A stretch of 64,000 nt of DNA from NCBI GenBank assembly GCA_033977485.1, contig CM066991.1, positions 130,343,999-130,407,998 of the forward strand, in the 5' to 3' direction. Source of the DNA: Hydrangea macrophylla (taxonomy: Eukaryota > Streptophyta > Magnoliopsida > Cornales > Hydrangeaceae). The notes beneath the pieces were generated by a model. It did not search any database. It worked only from the letters and a program-made list of their open reading frames with translations, and was not told the origin of the DNA. This document shows positions 55,865-64,000 of the stretch, one piece after another (position 1 is the first letter of the stretch; every line of letters begins with the position of its first letter). A program made the position numbers and the translations under genes.

Positions 55865-58800
55865 TCAACTCCAACACTGCTCTTGATTTTAGCTAGCAAG
55901 TAATGCTATATGCTTTTCAAATTTAAACCTCAAATATGGTTCCAAAATACTTTTGACAGCTGTATCAATTTAATTATAGTGGTGATGACTACTAAATTTT
56001 TTGTTAGTTGTTTAAAGTGGTACAACTATCTGAGCAAAACTATGAATGTCCTCATAATTTCAAATAGTGGGACTAGGGCTGATTTTTAGGTAGAACGAAT
56101 CGGAATTAAAATTTTTGCGGAAAAAAAAAATCCAAAATTTTTAGGTATAGAAAAACTCTTTCCGATTTCGATTCAATTTCAGAGTTTCCAAACTTTTCGA
56201 AATTTTGGGATAGGAATTTTACAATTTTTGATTTTTTTTTTAAACACATAAAACATTTTACGTCATAATTATGTAAATAAATAATTATATAGTAAAGTAA
56301 TTTTATGTTTATTTCTAAAATTTGCAAGATTTCTAAATTTTCAGATCGGAATTTGTTCGGAATATTTTGGAATTTCTTAAACTGTATCGAAATTTTCGGA
56401 TTTTGAAATTTCAGAATTCATCTTATGCTGCCAAAATCAAAATTTCGTTCGAACTTGCACCCCTAAGTAGGACCCTTGCATGGTACCTTAGAGCTAATAG
56501 GATTGGCTTGTTTGGGTGGGTTCTACACTCAAATTGTGAGACCCGTGCTTGTAAGGCGTATGGAACTATCCAAATAAGTCAATCCTATTCAGGGGCGGAC
56601 CCATTAAGGGACGGGGGGGACCACGGCCCCGCAAAAAATTTGAAAAGTTTGGGGATTTATATAGAATTTTGAAGATTTGAAAATATTTTACATAGTGGCC
56701 CCCCCAAAGTAGTGACTTTACATGTGGAGGTTCTTAATACATAGTGCCCACTTGACTTTCATTATGTTGAAATGGTAATGTGTTACGAATCACATTTGGG
56801 GTTAAAAAAATTTGGGAAGAATAACATTGCAAGATTAATAACAATATACACTAGTGTGACATTAAAAGTCCTTATTATTAGTGAATGGGAAGAGTAATAT
56901 CCCCCTTATTCAGCTCAGGAGAAACAATGCCTCAATCGAATTTGTCACAACTCCTCGTTCGACTCTCTGTCTCACTTAAAAATAAAAATATGTATAAATG
57001 ACCCAAAAAAGAAAATTTCGGAGGCTCTGCCCCCGAACCCCCGCATAAAACTTGGCCCCCCCTAATACAAAATCCTGAGTCCGCCACTGATCTATTGGTT
57101 GCAGCTTGCCGGCTACCACGTGCATGTAGGGATGCATGGATGCCAGGATTCGATTAGTCGAGGCACAAACATATATAGGGGGTGTTCGGGGCCTTGGCTT
57201 TTATTTTATCTTTTGCTTAGAAGTACTACAATTTGTAGTTTTAAGACTTTGTAGCTGTTTTGTGCGTTTCCCACAGAGAGTTGAGTTGAGGATTAAAATA
57301 TACTTAAAGAAAAAATAAACAAACCACTCCGTAACTCTTTTGAAATTTTTTTTTTCATAGGTTAAGTTCTTTTCTATTTTTACTAGCTTCACTTATAAAA
57401 TAAAGACTTCTTAGGCTTAGTTTGGCCTCTATTTTGGCGTTTTTCCTTTTTTAAAGCACAATTTCAAATTCATTTGGTAACTAGTTTATGAGATTTGCAA
57501 AAATTAAACTTAGGATTTTTTTTTTTTGGTGTGTGTGTGTGTGGGGGGGGTAATTTTGAAGTGTAGTGTGTCACTTGTATAAAATTATCAAACAACTTAG
57601 TAATAAATTTCATAAGCTTCTTTTAAAAAGCCACTTGGGGGCCAAACTAAGCCTTAGTATGTTCAAAAGTAATATCTATATATAATGACTAAAATATCTT
57701 GGGCTAATTGAGTGAATAAGATATTAATTTGAATAAAAATTAGGAAGATTGAAGAATCAAAGTGAACTTTTTAGCTTAGAAGGGGTAAATACACGAATTT
57801 GCATATTACTCCGTATAAAATACTAATTACAGAGTAAATTGAGAAAGTTGAGAGGGGACACAAATACATATGATATAAATATATAGGGTCACATGGCTCC
57901 GCCACTGACCACATAATTATACAAAAATTTATATCCCTATATTTGGCAATTTGTAAAGCAAAAGTCAAAACGGGGTCTTGTGTACCATAGAAATTGAAGT
58001 TGCCCCTTCTTTTTATTTTATTTTTATATAAATAAAATAGGTTCCCCTATATATTTTGGCGCAAGCCGTGGGTTCAGTAGTGGCAACATATGTGGGAAGA
58101 CTAGTTTATGGCATAAAATCAGAGCTTATGATGACTAGACCACTCCAAGGTTGCACCGCCGCGTTCTGGGTGGAGCTCATTGCCACCTTCATCATCATGT
58201 TCCTAGCCGCGTCATTGGCAAATGAAGCTCGATGTGTAAGTTCTTTATTTTAATGTTTTAGTTCTACAAATTAATTTTAAGGACAAAAAAAGTTTTGCAA
58301 AATTCACATATTTACTGATATATGTATGAGTAAAACTCATATTTTAGTTGCAAAAATAAACTAGTAGAGTTTTACATCTAATTAGTTTCAAATGTTGGGC
58401 TGCAATCCAAGTGTAATTTTTTCGAATGCTTTTAGCCCCATCTTCTGAAAGTCCACAGAATTTAACTTAACCCATAAGTTGTGAATGCTTTTAGCAACAA
58501 CCCAACCTTTTTAGAATTACTAATATTAGCCCGCTTGAGAGTTCCTGGGTCTACCCCGCAACCCTTGGCATCAACCACTAAACAAATTAGGTGAGTAAAG
58601 ATTTGACCACAATCACTGTACAAACAAATTACATTAATATCAGTAGTAGGAGACTGTCATGTGACAGAGTTGATATATTTTCATCTCGAGTGCGGCAGAC
58701 AACTCTACAACATAACAATCTTCCAACTGTAATTTGTTTGTGCCCAAATCTTTACTCAAATTAGGTGTACACTTAGGGTGCGTTTGATAAAACTGAAAAT

Positions 58801-59370
58801 TAAGTGTTGAATTTTAAGTAATGAAAATTTTTAGCCCTTAAAGTTTTATTCCTTAAAATAATGTTTCAACCATTGAAGTAGAATGCATTCAGTGATTATT
58901 TTCAGTAAAAAAAAAAAAATTTCACTTAAAGTTTTCAGTGGTTTTGGAGCTACTTTTTCAATTAAGTGGTATATTATCAAACGCACTGAAAAATGTTAAG
59001 TGTTGAATCTTTTTATTTTCAGCACTTAATGAGGTTATCAAACACGCCCTTAGCATTTCTTAGTAAATTTCAAAAAAAAAAAAAAAAATTTAAATATTTA
59101 ATCGACAAAGTGATTCAAGGATTTCAAATACATTAAATAACATCAAATTGATCTAAAAGCCATGGACATGTCAAAAAGAATTCTGAGAATTTTATCCAAA
59201 TTAAACTGGGAACATACTAGGACATTCTTTGCAGGTAGGCTATTTGTCTGGATTTGTTGTTGGAGTAGCCATTGGACTTGCTGTGCTGATTACTGGGTAC
59301 ACACTCAAAACTTTATACTGTCTATTGATTCTAATTTTCTTTTTTCGTTAATTTTTTTGGATTATTATTA

Positions 59371-59403
<33 letters not shown>

Positions 59404-59610
59404 TACAGGCCAGTTTCAGGAGGATCAATGAATCCGGCAAGGTCACTGGGACCTGCAATTGTGTCGTGGAAGTTCAATGATTTATGGATATATATGATTG
59501 CCCCAACAATTGGAGCTGTTGCAGGTGCCCTGTTGTTTCGAATTTTACGCATTCAACGCCGCACTTGCACTCCCACATCATCTGTTGATACCACTCTACT
59601 TACCCATTAG
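54148..59610 (+). CDS. NIP7;1: Aquaporin, nodulin-26-like intrinsic protein of the NIP7;1 type
   Basis: Five exons: 54148-54339, 55519-55743, 58041-58235, 59235-59296 and 59409-59610. They join with consistent GT-AG borders and phases (876 nt, 291 aa). Residues 1-55 are a hydrophilic N-terminus. Membrane segment 1 follows (TLGTFILMFCICGIIAS), then GGQIGLLEYATTAALTVVVVV, the first pore motif SGAHVNPAVT (NPA 122-124), FPWSK, the third and fourth segments in exon 3 (FWVELIATFIIMFLAASL), the fifth in exon 4 (VGYLSGFVVGVAIGLAVLITG) and the second pore motif GGSMNPARS (NPA 233-235, Arg236). The block GTFILMF-CG-I-STQL-GG--GLLEYA matches my memory of Arabidopsis NIP7;1, which transports boric acid in anther tapetum. 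The pore-gating tyrosine reported there (Tyr81) corresponds to Tyr98 here. Substrate and tissue are therefore inferred from family. An oddity is GTISGAH where most NIPs have GHISGAH. Introns 2 and 3 hold several MITEs. Confidence 0.85.
54650..54673. repeat. (TA)n microsatellite in aquaporin intron 1
   Basis: Twelve TA units within intron 1, which also holds the dispersed repeat at 54695-54855. Confidence 0.9.
54695..54855. repeat. Dispersed repeat, copy 2 (acgtcgacact)
   Basis: Collinear with 51975-52123: 'tatgaagcaca', 'aattgtacgtcgacactgca', 'gtgtcatgtccgtgcgtc', 'acgcattac-ttcttagaa-tgtc'. Lies in aquaporin intron 1. Confidence 0.6.
55490..55515. repeat. (TA)n repeat forming the 3' end of aquaporin intron 1
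   Basis: The TA tract runs directly into 'tacag' and the exon 2 start at 55519, in place of a usual pyrimidine-rich tract. Confidence 0.9.
55744..56073. other. Aquaporin intron 2, 5' part
   Basis: Non-coding, with a TA tract at 55836-55859. No element boundaries are clear, although 'gcatcttcggtaatgagcaac' near 55792 resembles a MITE start. Confidence 0.5.
56074..56465. mobile_element. TAGGGG element with 'ttccgaaa' repeats, copy 2
   Basis: Starts 'tagggctgatttttagg' and ends 'cgaacttgcacccctA'. The interior has 'cggaatattttggaatttc'-type words as in 46823-47338. Inside aquaporin intron 2. Confidence 0.55.
56590..57089. mobile_element. hAT-like element (CAGGGGCGGA termini)
   Basis: The ends CAGGGGCGGACCCATT and, on the minus strand, CAGTGGCGGACTCAGG. 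The flanks 'atcctatt' and 'atctattg' are similar but not identical. The G-rich and C-rich subterminal blocks ('ggcccccccta') match 13550-14061. Inside aquaporin intron 2. Confidence 0.6.
57090..58040. other. Aquaporin intron 2, 3' part
   Basis: AT-rich intron sequence. 'ttaggcttagtttggcc' near 57410 and 'ggggccaaactaagccttag' near 57637 are inverted and suggest another TIR element of about 250 bp, but the target duplication is uncertain. Confidence 0.45.
58592..58757. mobile_element. hAT-like MITE in aquaporin intron 3
   Basis: The ends TGAGTAAAGATTTGACCACA and, on the minus strand, GAGTAAAGATTTGGGCACAA lie between AAATTAGG repeats (58584-58591, 58758-58765). Confidence 0.8.
58776..59049. 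mobile_element. TTA-flanked MITE in aquaporin intron 3
   Basis: The ends GGGTGCGTTTGATAA and, on the minus strand, GGGCGTGTTTGATAA lie between TTA (58773-58775, 59050-59052). The interior has the 'aattaagtgttgaatttt' and 'cacttaaagttttcagtgg' words seen at 280-548. It begins ten bases after the previous MITE's target duplication. Confidence 0.8.
59370..59404. repeat. (GT)n(TA)n tract before aquaporin exon 5
   Basis: About ten GT units then TA units run into 'ttacag' at 59403-59408. This is a second acceptor in this gene preceded by a dinucleotide repeat. Confidence 0.9.
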
Positions 59611-60779
59611 CTTTTAGAGGAAGAATGACAATGGACAAACATTAACATCTTCTGAGGGGACACACTGTCCAACTTCAATTTTTTCTTTTTTTTCTTTTTT
59701 TTTTTGTCCTCCCCCTTATAGTCATGTGGCAAGATTGAACCAAAAATTGTGTTGAAAACAACTTTAAGTTCATGGTTACAAAAATCAATGACATGCCTTG
59801 TGGTTCGTACATTTCGTAAGTTATTACATATCATCTTTTAATTAATGTTTGAAAAAATTGTAATAAGTTGGTTATCAAGCGGACTCAACTTTTGCAATAA
59901 TGACAAGATTTTTACTTTTATAGCTCATTGTAATCTCAGTGAAAAGTAAGATGAGTTTTATTTAGTGAGAATTTTTTTTCATTGAGATTTTCTGAAAAAA
60001 CTGTTAACATTTGATATTACTTTTCAAGTTTTCAGCTTAAAAAAGCTTCAATTAAGAGAGAAGAGTGAATCTTTCATGTCCTTATGAAGCCAAAAAAAAG
60101 AAGAAGATGGTTTCAATTAACAAACTTGTTTGTATAATACCAGTAGTGTGTTAGAGAGAAAGGAGTTTGGTAATAAGAAAAGGGTACAACTATTGCCAAA
60201 GTAATAGTGGATGTTGTCTGAGTAAATTGGCTGTTATGAAAGCAATTAAAAGTGGTACCCATAAGAAAATAATACATTTTTGCTCCCAACACTATTTTAG
60301 CACGTGTCCTATTCAGTAATTTTGTTGATAGAATGGGCAAAATGGAGACGATATGGGACACGTATTAGAAAACTTTTGGGGGGTAAACAATGGGTGTGCA
60401 AAATGGGTGAGCAAAATTGCTAACCATAAGAAATGAGGTTATGAAAGTGATTATGACTATATTATGGGCTAAATCAGTTTGGAGTTGTAACCAATTAGGG
60501 AGCCCTCACAGAACGTTGGGCCAAAGCTGGCCTTTATGAAACCCACACATATCATATCATTATTCAACACCCACGAAATTGTAAGCCCAATTCTAGTTAA
60601 CCTTTCATCCCAAGCCCACATGGCCACATCTCACTGCATCATCAGTGTTTCATGGTCCATAAATCAAGACTAGATCTTCATCGATTTGGGTAACTAGAAA
60701 ACGGCTCACATAAGATTGATATTTTAAAAATTTTATGTACAGAGATATTTGATATATATAATATTGCAATGGTCCTAAT
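59611..60779. other. Downstream of the aquaporin gene, no further gene seen
   Basis: Presumed 3' UTR then AT-rich sequence. It includes a T-rich run (59680-59705) and 'ttttgctc' and 'gagcaaaat'-type short inverted words near 60280 and 60410. Confidence 0.45.
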
Positions 60780-61310
60780 TAGGGGTGTGTTTCGGATGGA
60801 ATGGATTAGAAATCACTATTTCGGAAAAAAAAAAAAAAAATTTCTAAAATTTTCGAAATGTAAAAAACCTTTCCAATGCTAATTTCAAATTTTGATTCTA
60901 TGTTCCAATTTCGAATTTTCATAAATATCGGAATTTTCGGAATAAAAAAAATTCAGATTTTTTTTTTCAGGTAAAAATAAAAAATCAACATACTATTGTT
61001 TCAAAATTTGATAAGTAGATTTTTGTACATTGGATTTTAGGATAATTTTTTTTTTAATTGTAGTCAAACCCCCGTTTTGATATAGGATATATGTGTACTT
61101 TTATATAGACCATTAAAAAATGTTAGAATATTTCAAAAAAGAAAATTGAATCGAAAATTCGGATTTTTCAAAAATTCTAGAATATTCCAATCCGCTCTTT
61201 TTTCGGAATTTTCGAAAATCAGAATTTTGGAATTCGAAATTACTTTTGTGTTGCCAAAATTAGAATTTTTTGGGTCCGAATCAGAATTTTTGTTTCAAAT
61301 TGCACCACTA
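60780..61310. mobile_element. TAGGGGTG element with 'ttcggaat' repeats, copy 3
   Basis: Starts TAGGGGTGTGTTTCGG, as the right end of copy 1 does, and ends 'aaattgcaccacta'. The interior has 'ttttcggaattttcg' words. Confidence 0.6.
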
Positions 61311-61660
61311 GTCCAACTTTTACATATGTGGGCCCATAATACATATACAATCCAATAGGATAGGTGAAGATGTCTCTAAACTTGCCCATCAAAAAAGTTG
61401 CTTCCAATTTGTAAGGTGGAGAGCTAGCTACTACAGATTGCTGGACCACTGAACAAGCCTACATGCAGAGCTTGAAAGCATCAGAAGAGGGCTTACCAAT
61501 TCCGAAGGAAAGGACTTGAGGTATCATGATGGAAACTGATTCTATGGCTTCCGATCAACTGATGATGCAACAATAAGATAGCCATCCTTTACGAGAGTTA
61601 ATTGAAGACTATAAATTTTTGCTATCTGGACGAGACGTAATGGCACTATGACTCATGATT
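61311..61660. other. Unassigned stretch, possible gene relic
   Basis: A short plus-strand frame near 61430-61520 reads WTTEQAYMQSLKASEEGLPI, which looks more protein-like than its surroundings. It has stops on both sides and I do not recognise a family. It may be an exon or a relic. Confidence 0.25.
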
Positions 61661-61800
61661 AGGGGTAAAAACGGTTCGGTTCGATTTTTAGTCAAACTGA
61701 TTGGTTTCAATTCGGTTCAATTTTTACACTACATGAAATTTTGAAAATTGACCGAACCGAACCGATTGGTTTGGGATTCGGTCGGTTTTGTTATACCCCT
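61661..61800. mobile_element. MITE of the 'accgaaccgaac' family
   Basis: Begins AGGGGTAAAAACGGTTCGGT and ends 'tcggttttgttatacccct'. 'cggttcggttcg' and 'cgaaccgaaccg' are inverted. Related to 41271-41424 and 21780-21932. Confidence 0.65.
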
Positions 61801-62936
61801 ATCCATACTAATTGAATGATGGTAAATCAATGTACAGACCTACTGATGGAGTGAGTTTCATTAACGGAAGCAGAGCTAGCAGCAGATCTGGATCTAGAAC
61901 ACTGGTTGCAATCGGTGAGTTAAGAGCTAAAGGGAAGACTGATTCATTTTGATCTGGTCAAGGAAGATAAAAAAAAACAAACATTCGAGTGAGAGTTCCC
62001 AGTGCTGGCTAATATAGGAGGTGACTAACCTTAACCCCCTTATTTTGTTAGATGCTCCCATTAGGGAACTAGATAAGGGCCTTATGGCAGACACTATTGA
62101 TATTTGCTTCCCTCGCGGAGGATTATTTTCGTGTTTTCCTTTATACCAAAAAAAAAAAAATGGAAGGTTCCCATCAAAGGAACTAGGAAGAAGATGTGGC
62201 TCACACTTGCCTAAAATTAAACACTTTCTTTATACCATTGTGCAACAAGTCCTAATCACTTCCCCCTCGTGTGATCGTCAGTCAGAACGAGTGGCCCTTG
62301 TTGAACTTTGCAATGAGCCAATGTGGAGCTTGGGGTTGGATTTGGGCTGAGTTGTGTGTGTGCATTGGAGTGTGTGTATGCAATCTGGATCAAGTAAGTG
62401 ATTAAAAAAATTAAAAAAAAAAGTCCTAATCCGACTTGTTACTAGTGCTTGTGGCGTGTACTAAGCATAAATCGCTTTAGTAGCAATTTTAGTCTCACAT
62501 CTGTATCAATTCAACTTTTGTAGGATTAGATACTTGCATCTTACTAAGTCACATTGGATCCACCAAGAACCAACCACCATTCACCTCCTCATCTCTCACT
62601 ACCTTGAAAGTTTGCAATATTAGGTCGAAATTACCCTTTTTCCCTATATTATGGTCGAAGTTTGATCCATGATTGGATAGATATGAGAAACCGCAATGCA
62701 TGTGGTGCACTATGGCCTATGGGCATTCATTATAACAAAATAAAGAATTCTATGGTTTTCAAAATTTGTGTTATCTCAAATGTTATAGGAGTAGTAGTAA
62801 TGTAGTGGTCTGTCTTATCAAGATCACTGTCACAGTATATGGTATATATCAAAGTATATAGAAATTAAATTTGGGAACCAGAGCATTACTCATAGATTCT
62901 TCAAATGTGAAGAATGTCATTGGCCCCGGATTTTGG
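61801..62936. other. Intergenic, no gene recognised
   Basis: Includes a possible retroposed piece ending in an A-run (62148-62160) and mixed non-coding sequence. The frame 62021-62350 has no domain. Confidence 0.4.
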
Positions 62937-63330
62937 GCCCGTTTGGGTTAGTTGAAAATTAAAAATTAAGTGATGAATTGTGAATTTTGAAAAAAACATG
63001 ATTGTTTTGAAAAATGGAAGTGTTTGGGTTAGCTTAAAATTCCAACACTTAAACAAATTAGCTGGAAAAAAAAAAGTAGCTTAATTTTCAAACAATCACT
63101 TAATTTTATTTATAATTTGTTAAAAGACAAAAATGTCCTGCATACCCTAAAATTTTAACGATGTTAAAAAAATATTTGCATGTCCTCTTTGGTCATTTTA
63201 TATAAACAATCACTTTTTTCAGCTTATTTGCCAAATACCCTTATTTTTTAGTGATAAAATATTTCAGCTAACACAAACATCAAACAACTTAATATTTCAT
63301 CACTTAAAAATTAATGAAAAAAATGGAAAA
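62937..63330. mobile_element. Degenerate MITE (aattaagtgatgaa)
   Basis: 'gggcccgtttgggttagttg' at the left and repeated 'aattaagtg' and 'cacttaatttt' words in both orientations place it near the family at 280 and 58776. The right end is not clear. Confidence 0.45.
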
Positions 63331-63399
63331 AAAGGTCATTAAGAAGAGCTTTGTTGAGATTAAGGACAACTTAAGGTAGACATTGGGAATAAGTTCTCT

Positions 63400-63600
63400 C
63401 AATGTCCATAGACTAAAATACCCTCATCTTCATCCTCTAATTAACCCTAGTCACCTCCGAACACTACCCTAGTCACCTCCGGCCACCACCCTCGTCGTCT
63501 CCGGCTACCACTGCCATCTCCGGCGACCACCACCTCACCATCTCCGGTGACCACAGTCGGCCGTCATCCTCCTTCCTTTCTCTCCTATTTTAAAAACATT
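63400..63600. other. C-rich 'ctccggc-acca' repeats
   Basis: Units such as 'cctagtcacctccg', 'catctccggcgacca' and 'catctccggtgacca' recur about every 25-30 bases. This could be a 5' leader or an element interior. No frame is convincing. Confidence 0.4.
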
Positions 63601-63610
63601 TCTTTATCTC

Positions 63611-64000
63611 TGTCACACCCCAACCCGCCCCCGCGGATTAGGACACGTGTAACAATGCCACAAGTAATCATTTAACACCCAAGTTAGGATTAGAGTACTC
63701 GCCTCACAAATTGCTCCAATTAAAGCCTAGAACCCCAAATTCCTTGCTAATTTTAGCTCTATTTAACTCCAATGATATTCCTACATATCAATTTCACATA
63801 TATATATATATATATCGGCACGTCAAAGACGGTCGCGGAAAAATGTTAACGAAACTGAAAATAAAAGGTATAGAGACGATCCTCTCACCTCCACGAGTCC
63901 GAATACGGAACGGTGTACCGACGGCGATGAAACGGCGAAGAAACGACGGAGACGGCGGAGCTCCTCTCTAATGGCCGAAATTTCCTCTCCTAATTCTATG
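63611..64000 (-). mobile_element. LTR-like sequence running off the right edge
   Basis: Begins TGTCACACCCCAACCCG. On the minus strand that is ...GGGGTGTGACA, the same kind of terminus as the solo LTR at 8521-11370 (GGGGCGTGACA). 'actcgcctcac' and 'ctctcacctccacgagtccg' words fit reverse-strand Ty3-type LTRs. The other end lies outside the window. Confidence 0.45.

Overview
This window looks like nuclear DNA of a flowering plant, most likely a eudicot. The sequence is AT-rich. Genes are spread thinly between many small transposable elements, and the multi-exon genes have GT-AG introns. All recognisable proteins belong to plant families. I cannot fix the species from sequence alone.

Genes. (1) The left edge (1-40, minus) holds the first 13 codons of a dual-specificity protein phosphatase whose body lies outside the window. 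A second, complete copy (18196-20085, minus, 4 coding exons, 185 aa, active-site HCFMGKSRS) lies about 20 kb away. The two share more than 1 kb of leader-intron and 5'-UTR sequence, so they are a tandem duplication. (2) Between 31.6 and 51.8 kb is a cluster of four intronless genes of the EDGP / xyloglucanase-inhibitor / basic 7S globulin family (aspartic-protease fold without the catalytic aspartates). Two are intact (31600-32898 plus; 50462-51811 minus). One carries a single in-frame TAG (44846-46171 plus), and one is clearly dead (48629-49961 plus; one stop and three frameshifts). (3) A five-exon aquaporin of the NIP7;1 type (54148-59610 plus, 291 aa).

Mobile DNA. A gag-only Ty3-type LTR retrotransposon (35143-39029) sits between the first and second inhibitor genes. 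A long probable solo LTR (8521-11370, TSD CTGAA) is nested in a TIR-bounded element (5195-11840, TSD TTA). A MULE-like inverted element (28518-29805, 9-bp TSD) contains a nested hAT-type MITE. There are two tRNA-derived SINEs and at least twenty MITEs of several families: TTA-TSD PIF/Harbinger-like, 8-bp-TSD hAT-like, 9-bp-TSD Mutator-like, and Stowaway-like. LTR-like remnants fill much of 22.7-27 kb, and another LTR runs off the right edge at 63611.

How the parts relate. The inhibitor cluster shows gene birth and decay: tandem copies, pseudogenes, and an LTR element dropped into the array. MITEs have entered introns of both the phosphatase and the aquaporin. In the phosphatase, the target-site duplication of one MITE is the exon 2 splice donor itself. 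A 48-base match to plant mitochondrial small-subunit rRNA (1929-1976), inside a 217-base insert flanked by perfect 52-base direct repeats, looks like organelle filler DNA captured at a repaired break. I did not find a convincing novel biochemical system. The most interesting items are these structural events.
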